NCBI GenBank assembly: GCA_023078685.1
Contig: JALGAS010000003.1
Location: 6,138,001-6,202,000, forward strand
Reading direction: 5' to 3'
From: Neopestalotiopsis rosae
Lineage: Eukaryota; Ascomycota; Sordariomycetes; Amphisphaeriales; Sporocadaceae
DNA length: 64,000 nt
Part shown: positions 11,003-22,713 of the stretch, in pieces
Position numbering within the stretch: position 1 is the stretch's first letter
Layout of the letters: every line of letters starts with the position of its first letter
Notes under the pieces: generated by a model
Seen by the model: only the letters and a program-made list of their open reading frames with translations
Database searches by the model: none
What the model was told of the DNA's origin: nothing
Position numbers and translations under genes: made by a program

Positions 11003-13304
11003 TCACGTATTCCAATTCTGGCGCATCGTATCAATGAACCATGAAGTCGACCATCCAGTCTTATCCTCAATGTCTCTCAACAGGGTAGATACCGCCGCTT
11101 GATCCTGCGACGAAGAGAAGACCTGTCCCGCCACAAACAGCGGCTGGATGGCATGGACCAGAACAGCTTCTGAGCGCTCCTGACTCACGATGCCACATAC
11201 TTCTCGGGCGTGTCGGTTCGTACGCTGCATGTCTTGCTGATAGTGACGCAGCCGTGCCGAGACCGATGACCGGATCGCCGTTGATTCCATGGGACGGTTG
11301 GCGTAGAGCAGTATGCTAGCCATGTGGTAGGACAGCATCGTGGCAGCGCAGATGGGAGTCTCGTAGTATATCTTGGGGAACCCGTGGTGTGGTTGGTTTG
11401 CTGGGTCTGGAGATGAGACATCTAACATGTCATCGTCTGTGTGTGACGCAGAGGGAAATGACTGCGGAAGATTTGTGTGCCATTTTTCGAGATCGGAACT
11501 AATTGTTCGCCAGTGTTGCGATAGCACATCTTGCGCAACTGCCAGAGTGACGCGGTGACCATCTGGCAAGGCATAGTCCTGTGCGTAGACAGCGTCTCCA
11601 GCCGTGACGAAATTGATGACTTTACTCAAGATGCATACCAGATCTTTGGCGATGGTATCTTCTGCTACCACATCATCCGCCGGGCTTTTTGGTGCGAGCG
11701 AGTCCAGACACATGGCTAGTGGTGCTTGGTTGTTGTCTGACGATAGTCCTGCAATCTGCCATAATTGTAGGTCCTCGATCTTCATACGCGTCTGTGTCTC
11801 GCTGATGCCTGTCGCCAAATATCAGTAGCTAAACATGACGATGCGGGATACAGCTCTGACCAGACTTACAGGCACAAAGGATATCCTGTCTCGCAAGACT
11901 CCAGAAGATGGAGGGCTGGATAGTCATTTGAGGAGCAACGTCAGCGCCCTCCACATTCTCAGGGCTGGCTCCGGGCATGCATAGCGGAATAGCGCTCAGA
12001 TGAGCACTCCACGTTCGGCCAGGGGCATCCATCAACTCATACTGGCACAGGATTGTCACGACGGCGCAAGCCTCGTCTTTGGATGCTGAAGAAACATGGT
12101 ATTCTAGAGCGGAACCCAGTGAGTCAATTGAAGACTTCAATAAGTTGATTGCCTTGTCATAATAATGGACGGATAAGTATTTCCAATCTGGCTTTTTGAG
12201 ATGAGGTCGCGGATTACGCTCGTCTGATGTTGGGGCTAAATGAGGTCCGTCTATGCGGTATAAATGCTTTGCCGATATCGCGTAGATTGCAGATTTTAAT
12301 AGTTCACTTCTGCTTGCCCGCAATGGGACCTTCTGGGAGAAGTAGACGGATGTGTCGAAAACGTCCATCCTGAAGTCCAGAGTAAGCGACTCTGCCTCAC
12401 CACATCGGTCGGATGCAAGACTTACCATTGTCCAATTGTGCTTTGGAAATGTCTCAACAGATGAACCTGTATAGATGTATCGGTAACTAATGTCTCACGA
12501 ACTCGATTGACTGTTCCGACCGCTACTTCGACCGAAGCGTTAGTATGTGGAGAAGCTTCCGAGACCTCAGAGTGGTCTATGTAGTGCAAATGCTCTACTG
12601 TTAGTGGGCTTTCATATAGAACTGCCACCTGCTCTTCGCCAGAAGTCTCATTCTGGAAGCGGCGGCGGCTAGGTGTGAGAGAAGCTCTCAAGGTTTCATC
12701 AACTAGGCTGGGCTCGGCTTCATACGTAGTAGCTGGTGGGGTCGAATGTGCTGAGCCCTCATCTACGAAGGCAAACCCAGGAGTGTTGCGAGGACCTAGT
12801 ATTGTCTCTGCGCGCTCATGTGTTTCGGTCCTATTTGTCGAACCTGATGAAGGTGATTGGTGCTCGGTCCTGCTAGAATTCTCCTCTCCGAAGTGCGAAT
12901 AGATGACTGCAGATGGAAAATCAGATGTTGATCAAGAAGTCATGATAAGAAGACATACACTTGTGACTGGCGCCACTGCGATTCCCCCTTTTCCTAGTCA
13001 CGGATGCACCCTGATGCCCCGAAGCAGATTGTCGAGAAGTCCGATTGCTGCTCGGAGTCTCGATACGAAAGACGTTGCTATCTGAATAGGCACATGTACG
13101 GCGCGATCTCCGACATTGATTGCACTTGGGCTTCGTTTCGTCGCATTTGACCTGTCCTTGGTCTGAGTCCCGCTCACTTTGAAACTATCTTTGGCAGATT
13201 CGGCTCACCTTCCTATCTCTGCATGTTACGCTGTTTCGCTGTCAGTGAGGCACTTTTAGGATGCAGATCGAGTAGTTTGCTTACCAACCATGACGAGACC
13301 TCAT
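11003..13304 (-). CDS. Zn2Cys6 transcription factor
   Basis: Six exons (13304..13285, 13230..13209, 13151..12959, 12906..12426, 12369..11870, 11808..11003) give 673 aa. The N-terminal binuclear zinc cluster has cysteines 7, 10, 17, 24, 27 and 34 (C-x2-C-x6-C-x6-C-x2-C-x6-C), with basic RDRKVK. It is spread over three exons of 20, 22 and 193 nt: intron 1 splits codon C7 and intron 2 falls after K14. A polar Ser/Thr-rich linker follows, then a middle-homology-type regulatory region (YAISAKHL.., ACAVVTILCQYELMDA.., TMLSYHMASILLYANRP). It would bind DNA in the nucleus. Its position beside SnoaL-like, CMD-like, ADH and BVMO genes makes it a candidate regulator of that group. The C-terminal boundary is less certain than the rest. 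Confidence 0.88.
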
Positions 13305-13674
13305 GGTATGTACCTACATCAGGTACTCAGAGATATGATCGGAGCCCAAGAAACCCGACGAGTGTGCAAATTGTGACCTGGGTAGCCTTTGACCAGGTTG
13401 TTGTCAATGTTGTGCAGTGCTTCTACCCCGGATTGGAGGTACAGTAGATTTTAGGTGCGGGGGGCTGGGTACCACATGCGCACCTAGTCAGAAATAGCAC
13501 GTTGAACTAACCCACATTTTGCATACTAGACCGTTCCCATTATGATATCATTTTAGTCGCGACGAGACTTGTAAGTATACTGGCCCAGTAGAACTCTCGG
13601 CTAATTGGTATTACTGCTCGAATCTATCGTTGTAACATATTCCGTCATCGGCAACGTTAATGGATATACTCAGC
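13305..13674. other. Regulator upstream region
   Basis: These 370 bp hold the promoter of the minus-strand Zn2Cys6 gene and the 3' side of the SnoaL-like gene. I see no gene or clear repeat. Confidence 0.45.
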
Positions 13675-14223
13675 TCACTCAGGACGAGCTTTCGGCCTTC
13701 CTGCCACGATGAACTCGTTGTCTCCGACGCTCCAGATGCAGCTGATTGCAAATCTCGTGAAACGCCATCTATCTCCATCCCATTTCATCTCGCCTGACAA
13801 CCTGTTTCCAGCCAGAAATACGTCCGTGTCCCAACTTGAAATTTTGTCATTCGGGGTGTCACGAGGTAGATGCTGTGCAAGCACAAATGCCGTACAGGTC
13901 GCGGTCTTTGAACCGTCTTCGAGGAACGTGACGTGAGACCTGGCGTTTGAGACCATGTGCGTTGTAAGCACAGGGGCAGGACCCGTCATTTGCCAATGAA
14001 TCATTTCCTCTTTGCCCTTGAGGATACCATAGTTCTTGCCCAGGAACGTGAGGCCGCTCACATCCCATTCCGTGTCATCAAAGATGGCGCTCTCGAACAT
14101 GGCGGCATCTTCAAAGTCGACGGACTCTGTTAGACGGTGGATCGTGTCGACAATGGACTCGTGATCGGTCAGGTGGCTACCAGGCGAAGTGATGCCAGAA
14201 AACTTTGGTAAGTTGGCAGCCAT
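13675..14223 (-). CDS. SnoaL/NTF2-like small protein
   Basis: A single uninterrupted exon of 182 aa starts with ATG at 14223. It has the pattern of the SnoaL-like branch of the NTF2 fold: an N-terminal helix (ESIVDTIHRLTESVD, residues 24-38), a second helix with DAAMFESAIFDDTEWDVSG, a GKEEMIHWQM segment, then alternating strands ending RWRFTRFAI near the C-terminus. Such proteins are cyclases, dehydratases or ligand binders, often in fungal secondary-metabolite or aromatic-catabolic gene groups. No signal peptide is seen. It lies next to a Zn2Cys6 regulator and divergent from a CMD-like gene. The fold call is fairly confident from pattern; substrate and reaction are unknown. Confidence 0.78.
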   Translation of the reverse strand: MAANLPKFSGITSPGSHLTDHESIVDTIHRLTESVDFEDAAMFESAIFDDTEWDVSGLTFLGKNYGILKGKEEMIHWQMTGPAPVLTTHMVSNARSHVTFLEDGSKTATCTAFVLAQHLPRDTPNDKISSWDTDVFLAGNRLSGEMKWDGDRWRFTRFAISCIWSVGDNEFIVAGRPKARPE

Positions 14224-14858
14224 GATAGCAAAGGCGAGGTGTGTTGAAGTGGTGATGTGAGTATGGGTAAGTTGATATAGTGACTGAAGTGTAACGAAAG
14301 TGTCAAAATCCAGTCATTAACGGCGTCTATCTGGCCCTTTTAACTTGAATCATTTGTATGATATTTGAAGCATTTGCATATATTGTTTACTGAAGCTATA
14401 CATCCGTAAGTCCGCATGATCCGGCATTATCACAGGTTGGCCGTGCTTGGCATACAATCTTCGCTGATCCCCCTCCCAGGCCCCGCCGAGCACCAGCCAA
14501 AATCCCCCACCCTTCCGGCTTTATAATACGGATCAAGTCGTGACAAAATGCTGATTCAGAACACATAAGCAATCAAGTTTCGGCAATCGGTATGGACGTG
14601 GTGATTCATATTCTTTATGGCTTCGAAGTGCCGATAAAGTGCTGAGCAACGGTCAGAATTTCAGCCACCACGGATAATGTATTGAGAGGATCGTGGTATT
14701 TAGGGCGAGATCAACCTATGTTTCCTTCCCGTGGTTCATTCATGGAACCTTCGCTGCGCAAAAGACTTTGCTGAGCGGCAGGCCAATGTCGGTTGATAAA
14801 TACGCGAGTCGTACTTTATTTTCGATCAAGCATATTCACATAGAACCAAACCACCATC
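14224..14858. other. Divergent promoter region
   Basis: This 635-bp spacer lies between the SnoaL-like (minus) and CMD-like (plus) start codons and is therefore a possible shared control region. I see no obvious repeat or gene in it. Confidence 0.45.
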
Positions 14859-15826
14859 ATGTCTCGACAGATTATTTTTGATACTTTCCAAGCACGCGAG
14901 AAGTCGCAAAACCTCACAACGGCGAGGTGGTATCTGATTGCTGTGAGTCGCACCATATAGTGGTTAATATCATCGAATCAATTATTAACGTACAGGCAGG
15001 CTGTCGCACTGGCTTCAGCGAATGCTGGCCAACATGTTGCAGAGTTGTATAGACAAGTTGTTCATGATGTCAGCTTGGAGGACCAGAAAATCATACAACG
15101 CAGAATGAAAGAAGCCATTCTAAAGACCAGCGCATTATATGGCATTCCGAGGTCACTGCAAGCCTTACTTCCATTGTTCAAGACACTGAAAGACGAAGAG
15201 ATTGATCACTTTGGCCCAAGGTAAGATGCCCGATCTGAGAACAACATGTCATCATTACCTAACAAGCCATCAGGTGGGACCTTGCTCAAGCTGATGAAGC
15301 GCAGCGCACTCGAATGGAGAAGTCGCGTTATGAGAAGGCAAGGCGATACTTTGACACAATATGGACGCCTACAAGCGCCCAAGCCAACAGAGACAACAAC
15401 TTCAAATATCATCCGGACTTATGTGAGCCTCTTGTCGTCGGAACAAAGCTTATAGCTGATCATAAACTTTTGCAGATCTCCTTAACACCCAATTGGCATA
15501 CGAGTATTACATGTCAGAAGACGCCATATTGAATCCAATCGAAACTCAAATGTGTAATATAGCAGCATTAATATGCTGCGAATGCCCAGTCCAAGTAAGT
15601 AAATTCACATGGAAATGAAAACATGTGGATGGACTGAAAATATTGACCTAAACCTTTTCCGAAGGCGATGTGGCATACACGAGGGTTGATCAACCACGGT
15701 GGCAGCATGGAAGAAGCCAGCTTTGCGCAAGAATTGGGATTGGCTGTAGCAGAGCTGATCGGGTGCAAGGTAAACGATGTTACGCCCGTATCTGAGATTG
15801 ATTTCCAAAATTACCCAGTACATTAG
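14859..15826 (+). CDS. AhpD/carboxymuconolactone decarboxylase-like protein
   Basis: Five exons (14859..14942, 15000..15220, 15274..15422, 15476..15594, 15665..15826) give 244 aa. The helical sequence resembles fungal AhpD/CMD-fold proteins: LKTSALYGIPRSLQALLPL (an early helix pair) and, near the C-terminus, ETQMCNIAALICCECPVQ followed by MWHTRGLINHGGSMEEA. That last block has the H..G..G pattern and Cys pair region of the family core. Members decarboxylate carboxymuconolactone or act as peroxidase-like or uncharacterised enzymes; the actual reaction here is unknown. Because every exon is short, no long ORF marks this gene. It is convergent with the ADH gene 174 bp away. The last exon is read through to TAG without further splicing. 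Confidence 0.75.
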
Positions 15827-16000
15827 TTCAGACGTCTTCGAACATGGCATCAATAATTGAACTAAAGGTTTGATTGCGGCAGTATTCGATGCAGTGGAAG
15901 CATAAATGAAAGAACTTTAGCATGAAAGGAGTGAGTAACATCAAAGAAAGTCCATCTCATCATACATCTCAGATTCACTCAACTACCTTAGTCTGACTCA

Positions 16001-17156
16001 TCACCGCTTGAACTCCTTGTCATACTCCGTCATGCAGTATCGATAGCGAACTGCACCTGAGTTCTCATGCAAGCTTTTGAATGTCCTTGAGAGGTTTTCC
16101 GCGTTGATGGGAACTGTCTCCACCCATGACGAGATGTTCTTGCTGGCTGCAAGTTGAAACATGTCCAGCATCTCTCGGCGACTACCCAGATGTGTCGCGC
16201 CGATAAAACAGCCATTTCCGGCAAGGTCTTGGGGTCGGATCGTAAGTGTTGCCTCCTCCGGCATCCCCACTGATACCCATTTGCCATGCACGTCAAGGAG
16301 AGAAAGGTAGGCACTCAAGTCAAAGCCATCGCCAAAACTGTTGGCAGTGCTTATGATGAGGTCAAATGTCCCTTTGTGGGGCATGTTCCAATCTTTCTCG
16401 GCAGTGGCCAGGTATCCCTTTGCTCCCATCTTGATCGCGTCTTCTTTCTTGGCCTCGGTGCGAGAAATGGCCCATGTCTCTGCTCCGAGTGCCGCACCAA
16501 AGAGGATGCCGTAGTGGCCAAGACCACCGACACCGACAATGCCGACCTTTTTCCCAGGGCCGGCACCAAATCTAACAAGTGGACTGTAAGAAGTGATACC
16601 GGCACAAAGCATTGGAGCCGCGAGGTGGCTTGGGATTTCTGGAGGAATGGGAAAGACCCTGGTACCAATGCTGTTTAGCGTGCAATCATCAATAATTATT
16701 CAGAATAGATGACACTAACCAGTGTTGATGTGCTCTCACGTGCGACGCGAAGCCTCCTTGAGAAATCACACCAGGATGCTGCGGCCACTTGTTGCCGTAG
16801 GTGGCGATCAAGTCGGGGCAGTATGTCTCATTGTCGTTGCGGCACTGGCGGCACTCGAGACACGACCAGATCTGAGCTCCGACGCCGGCGCGATCGCCCA
16901 CCTTCATCAACGTCACCTTGGGGCCGGCCCGGACGACTTTGCCGACAACCTCGTGGCCGACGGTCAAGGGAAAGGGCGGGTTGCCCCAGCCGCCGTTGAT
17001 GGAGTGGATGTCGCTGGAGCAGACACCACAGCACTCTACCTCGACATCGACATCGTAATCTTCAAGGAGCTTGACATCAAACTTCCTCTTCTTGACTTCG
17101 TGCCATTTCTCGACAGAGTCAGACTGGAAGCCGGTGAATTGTTCGTAGCCAGGCAT
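16001..17156 (-). CDS. Zinc-dependent NADP(H) alcohol dehydrogenase (ADH6/CAD type)
   Basis: Exons 17156..16720 and 16658..16001 give 364 aa, the usual length for medium-chain dehydrogenases. ATG at 17156 was chosen; the frame extends upstream only to a GTG. Catalytic-zinc ligands are C46 (GVCSSDIH), H68/E69 (GHE) and C164 (MLCAGIT). Structural-zinc cysteines are C99, C102, C105 and C113. The cofactor motif GVGGLG is at 188-193. The pattern is that of the cinnamyl-alcohol dehydrogenase/yeast ADH6-7 family, which reduces aldehydes with NADPH in the cytosol. Two acceptors are possible for the 61-bp intron; I chose CCAG at 16659 because it yields HWVFPIPPEIP, the family consensus. Neighbouring BVMO and CMD-like genes suggest a shared oxidative pathway. 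Confidence 0.93.
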
Positions 17157-17894
17157 GGTGATGGGATTTGATCTTGGCACCCTCCATCGGTTGCATGAAA
17201 TTGCAGGTCGACATGGATTTATATTCTCTGATATCTCGTAAGTATGGACTGCTTAAGGCGCAAAGACGCAATAGATTGACTTGATGAGATACTACACCAA
17301 GCATACGACCCTCAAGCCAAGTCTGCCAGAGAGGATAAGATGCAGACGGCACCTTGTTGCAAAGCTCGGCTTACTTGCCCGTTCGGGATAGTTGCCGAAA
17401 GCGGCAATTCGGCAGACAATTGGGGCCGACATTCGTGAACCAAAACTTTAGGCTGGTAGCAAGTCCATGGCAACGGTCATATGAAAAGATAGATGCATGA
17501 ATTTCGAGCAAATATGTTCAATGATGTCAAACTATTGACTTTTCGCAGATCGACCCGGCACGCGTCAGAATACTATGTGACGGTATCTGGGTTGATGTAC
17601 TCGTCAATATTTTCTTGTGGCGGAAGCCCACAACCGCACTGCAGACATAATTAATTCGAGAGCTCCAGTGGCATGAATCCAGAAGAATACAATGCAGAAG
17701 AATGCGAGAAAGTGACCAAAAGAAGTTGTTCGACTCCCAGAAGTTCAGGACTCTTTTCTTATCACCCATTGCTTTCATGGTAGACTCGTAATTACGTGCA
17801 CACACATCTGGTCTTGATAACCGAACTGAAGATATGGAATCACTCTAAAACTCTAGTACTACCTAGCTAGCAACCCATTGACCCTTCCTAATGA
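17157..17894. other. Intergenic region between ADH and BVMO
   Basis: These 738 bp hold the ADH promoter and the 3' side of the monooxygenase gene, both on the minus strand. No gene is supported. Confidence 0.45.
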
Positions 17895-19573
17895 CTACGC
17901 TTCCACCGAAGATCCAAACATAAAGTCCTTCCAAGGTACCCAGAAACTCCTAATCCAGAACTTGTATTGCCAGTCCGGAAACATGACCGTGTTTCTGCCC
18001 GTGGCAGCATCTAGGAACCAAGATGTGCAGCCAGACGCCCAGACCAGCCGGCGGGCTTTGGCCTGTGTTTCGGCCAAATCGCGGGTCTCGGCCTCTGGAG
18101 TAACGACAACCGTGTCCAAGAGCTTCCGCTTCGATTGTGTACGACTTGCGCCCTTCACCGCGGACAAAGCAGACATAACCGGAGCAATACATCTCATCAT
18201 GAAGTTCACTTGGCACTCAGTAGTGTAAATGACCGACAAGTGACCACTGAGGGTGTTGGGTCCCATCATGATGAAGAAGTTGGGGAATCCCGCTAGGCAG
18301 GTTCCAAAGTACGCCGATGGAGCACCGTCGCTTACCCGTTGCCACTGTTGCCATTAAGGTTAGTATTCTGATTGTATGACAAATTGTATGGGGCCAGGTA
18401 ACCTACATGATCATTGATACTTTCGTGCCCTTGGCCATAGATTTGAATTGGGCTGAGGACCTTTTGTGTCTGAAAACCTGTCGCAAGGACAATGGCATCT
18501 GCGTCGAAAGTTCTCCCAGACTTGGTTCGGACTCCAGTAGGGATGATCTCTTGGATCGGATCGTCAGAGACGAGGTCTACATTGTCCCGGTGGAGACACT
18601 GAAGATATTCAGTGTCATTTACTCTTCGCTTGCATCCGAGTTCAGTCTTTGGCACCAGAAAGTCGACATACTTGGCCGGCGCATTCTTTCTGATGTATCC
18701 CTCAGCTGCAGCCTGATCAACTGCACGATACGGCTTTCCTTTCTCGATGTCAAAAGATCGGAAGCCGCCCTCCTTTTCCCAGTAAAGAGCCGCCCGATAC
18801 GCACGCATGGCCAGTGGAACATTATGCATGGTCCACTTGAACAAGGAAGAGTACTCAGGATTCTCTCGCTCGGCAAGCCAGTGCGGTTGATTGGCGAACT
18901 GGACAACCTTCTTGGCGGGTCGAGACTTGTCGGTGATGATCGGTACGAACTGTGTGGCACTGCAGCCATTTCCCACGACGACGACATTCTTTCCATTCCA
19001 GTCAAACGAATGATCCCATTCCGCCGAGTGAAACAAGCGTCCGTTGAAAGTCGATGCTCCGGGTATGGTGCAGGGCTTGGGAATAGACAAGCCTCCTACG
19101 GCGGAGACCAATATCTTGCTCCGCAATTTCAAATGCTTCTCGCCGTCGCGGCCCTGGGCCATGGTGAGCCACGTTCTCGATCCTTCGTGCCATTCGCTTG
19201 ACTCGACTGTCATGCCAAATCGCACGTGTTTCTCAATCTCATATTGGTCGCAAACGTTTTTGAAATACGCCAAGAGTTCTGGTTGCATCGCATATTTCTG
19301 CGACCAGTTGGGGTTCAGAGCAAATGAAAACGAGTAAAAGTGAGAGGGGACCTAGGATTCGGTCAGTGTGCAACGAACAAAATGCCATAACATGAGGGTA
19401 CTGACATCGCATCCGCACCCCGGGTACGTGTTTGCCGACCAGGTGCCGCCTAGCTCCTGAGCCTTTTCCAGAATGATGAAGTTTCTAGTCTTGTATTGGC
19501 GGATCAGCTGGATGGCGGTGCAGATACCAGACATGCCAGCGCCGATAATACAGATATCAGTATGTTCATCCAT
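17895..19573 (-). CDS. FAD-dependent Baeyer-Villiger-type monooxygenase
   Basis: Exons 19573..19406, 19351..18407 and 18344..17895 give 520 aa. The N-terminal FAD motif GAGMSG follows DICIIGAG. The Baeyer-Villiger fingerprint FxGxxxHxxxW is present as [11 protein letters not shown] (158-168). The second Rossmann motif, for NADPH, is GNGCSA (183-188). The LATGFQ motif lies near the end of exon 2. The exon 2-3 join gives [18 protein letters not shown], and the tail contains [17 protein letters not shown], typical of fungal BVMOs. Such enzymes insert oxygen beside a ketone to give an ester or lactone. It is divergent from a HET gene across 687 bp. It could alternatively oxidise other soft nucleophiles, as class B monooxygenases do; the class is sure, the substrate is not. 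Confidence 0.94.
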
Positions 19574-20260
19574 CGTGCCGTAGTAAAAGAGAATTAGAGC
19601 TTATCGGTATGCGGAATAAACTGTAAATGCACACAATTGTTCGCAAGACACATGGACGTGCAATAGTACCAAAGACCACACACTGGGAGCGTCTTGGATT
19701 GTAATATTTCCCTGAACAAATTTACCACTTAAATACGGACGATACGTCGATTATGCAAGTACGAAGCATGATGATGCGACAGGTCCAGACTGCAAACGAG
19801 TATAGAATTACAAGTGCTTGAAAACTAAGTTGTTTGCAGCAAGTTACCCGACTGTGAGCCTTCCAATTGACCAAAAAGAGAGAAATATCGGCATCCTTAC
19901 TATAAGCAGTAACTGGGCAAATAGCAAGGAGCTACGGTTGGGAACATGGTGCTGCGCCAATTGGCAGCGTCCAATTATACCGAACAGAAAGCGAATGTGA
20001 GAGATTCATTGCAGGCAACTAGCTTTACGGAACAAGACTGAAGTGACCAGCATCTCAGCTGTATCTCATATTGTACTCAAGGCTGGCCTATCCGCCTGTA
20101 CGTCTGTGAATTCTGAGAATTCCTCCTTTTTGGTCGGCCGGTGGCAGACTTGTAGTCATCTCCGGTGCGGGGTAAATGTTACCAGCGAGCAGCGAGATTT
20201 CGTAGAAGCTACCTTAAGACAAGCCGGCGTCGATTTGTAGCATCACAGCACAAAAGTGAA
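19574..20260. other. Divergent promoter region
   Basis: This 687-bp spacer lies between the BVMO (minus) and HET (plus) start codons. I see no supported gene or repeat. Confidence 0.45.
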
Positions 20261-22569
20261 ATGGCTTCCGACCGTAGGTTTTGCGGGCCGTGCAAGAACG
20301 CTCTCGGGGAAGTCAAGAAGGGCCAAATACTCGACAGAGAGATCCGTCACCACGAGACGATCTCGGATTGTGAAAGAGCTATCGAAGCAGGGTGTCTACT
20401 CTGCAAGCGGCTAAAACTAGCTGAAATACAAACTGACCAGAGAACCATAAGACTGACTGCGAAATTACATGGCCCATTGTCCTCTCCCTTTAGGTCTATC
20501 TTTATTTACGGAATACCTGTTATTACTGCCGTGGGCGAACAAGTCGACGATGATATCAACGGCGAAAATGGCAGCGACGAAAATGGCAGCGACGAAAATG
20601 GCAGCGACGAGCGTTATGAGTTGGGAGAATTTGTATTGAGACCTGCGGCAAATGGAAAAGGTGCCCACTCATGGCATTTGCCCCTAAATTCCATCAATTA
20701 ATGAATTGAAATCCAGATCGCCTTTCAGTCCCAGGCTATACCCCCACAAACACTGTCGGATCAGCCGAAAGCATGGGCCTCGCGCGCTTCTGGATTGAGG
20801 AGTGCAACAAACACCACATTGCATGCAAAAGACCGATGGTCGACTCAAATCCAAATTGGCTTCCTACGCGACTTATTCATATTGATGATGAGAACTCGCG
20901 ACTTCGTCTTGTGTTGGGAAACGGATTACCTCCTGCGACCTTGTACACGACGCTGTCCCATTGCTGGGGAAAGTTGAAGGACAGACTTGTGCTAACGGTA
21001 TCAAACTTCGAAGAGTGGCAGCATGAACTGCCTGGACTGGGTAAATGGAAAACCTTCGTCGACGCAATCGAAACCAGTCGCCAACTTGGAATTCATTATA
21101 TCTGGATAGACTCGTTGTGCATCATCCAAGACTCTGTGAACGATTGGCAGGATCAGTGTCCTCAAATGTGCAACGTGTACAAGCGATCATATTGCAACAT
21201 CGCTGCTACGGCTGCGCTTGACGATACAGAAGGTTGCTTCTATCAGAGGGACATCACATTAGTTCTACCGCTGCGACTCAATTTGTCCGAATTCAACAAC
21301 GACCTCGATGGTGATGCTGATACAAGCATACCAATCGGCACTGCCAGGATATGCGATTGGGACCTTCAAGGACTCTATGATCTAGAGGAACGAGACTCGT
21401 CATGGGACTGGTTCACCCAAGAGGAAGCCCCACTGAATACACGGGGCTGGGTATTGCAGGAGGTTAGCGCTGTTTCTTCGAATCAAATCCATTTGCAGGA
21501 GCTTACACTGATATAGCGACACATGGCCCCTCGAGTATTGAACTTCCTCAAGAGACAGATGTATTGGGAATGCGACGAGAAAGGGGCCTCCGAGACTTTT
21601 CCCTATGGTGTGAAGTTCCACCTAAGTTCGAATCATACGACAGCAAAGGCTCTCAACCCATTCATGCTTCAAAATTTAGATCGCACGGATCTAGATCTAA
21701 ATCTGAATCCGCTTGAATCTCCGTCCAGCCTGGAAGTAAGCCCAACAGTAAGGAACGCTTTGCGAATCTGGAGTAGGGCCGTCAACGATTATACAGAAAA
21801 GAACTCTGCGGATTACAAGAACCTTACCAATCCAGCCGATAAACTGGTGGCAATCTCGGCCATCATGCGTGAGTTGCAGCCTTATATGAACTGCGCCTAT
21901 CTTGCTGGCCACTGGGAGACTGATCTGATATGTCAACTCGGTTGGAGTGCGCAAAGAAATAGCACACGTCCAACGACCTATCGTGCACCTTCTTGGTCTT
22001 GGGCAAGTGTTGATACATGTGTATCTTATTTCGGACGCATGTACGACACGTTATTGTCCATACAGAAACATTTTTATCCATTGGCTGAAGTCTTGAGCGT
22101 CAATGTTGAACCACTCACAGAGGATACAATGGGTCAAGTGAAGTCTGGAGAACTGATTTTGAAGGGTCATATTCTTGACCTTGAGGTCAAGTCGTTTCGC
22201 CGCAACTGTGGCTCTCTTGTGTTTCATGGCGAACCAACTCGCCTATCGGCCAAACTGGATGATGATACTTCTCCCCGACTGGCTCCTTGTTCCATAAAGT
22301 GCGTGCCAATTGGAGTATCATTTACGCCTATACCTTTCTTGGATAAAGATCCATCATGGTATCTAACATCTATAATAGTGGAACAAACTGGTACTGAAGG
22401 TGTATACACGAGAGTTGGATTTGCTGGCGGTGGCGCTGAATTTGACGCAAAACAATGCTTTCTGAGTGACCCGGTTCTCCAGACTCTTGAAACGTTTAAC
22501 TGGAGCAAGGAGGGAGTGCCTGAGTTCAGTCTTAACACCGAAGGTATGCAAGTATTGCGGATAATTTGA
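20261..22569 (+). CDS. HET-domain protein (heterokaryon incompatibility type)
   Basis: Exons 20261..20660, 20717..21462 and 21517..22569 give 732 aa. The N-terminus has paired cysteines (RFCGPCKNAL, AGCLLCKRL) as in many HET proteins. The HET domain spans about residues 205-385 with all three conserved blocks: TLSHCWG (212-218), IHYIWIDSLCIIQD (259-272) and RGWVLQER (376-383). The last block is completed only by splicing out a 54-bp intron. The long C-terminal region (PSWSWASVDTCVSYF) is typical. HET proteins trigger growth arrest or cell death when incompatible hyphae fuse, or act in xenorecognition. The first intron has a weak GTGCCC donor. Three 15-bp repeats encode ENGSD in exon 1. The allorecognition role is inferred from the domain only. 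Confidence 0.93.
20564..20608 (+). repeat. 15-bp tandem repeat, 3 copies, inside HET exon 1
   Basis: Three perfect head-to-tail copies of GAAAATGGCAGCGAC encode ENGSD three times in frame, giving an acidic spacer before the HET domain. Perfect identity and a multiple-of-three unit suggest recent slippage and possible length variation between strains. Confidence 0.9.
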
Positions 22570-22713
22570 CACATTACAACTCCAGGGCAGTACCCAAGAA
22601 ATCCAGTATAAGCCAATTGAGAGAGTGATCGCCACAAATAAATGTCATCTAGAGGTGTGATTATTATACTCTGTCTTTCTCTCTCCCTTTCAGTCAATGT
22701 GCAGAAGGGGGTC

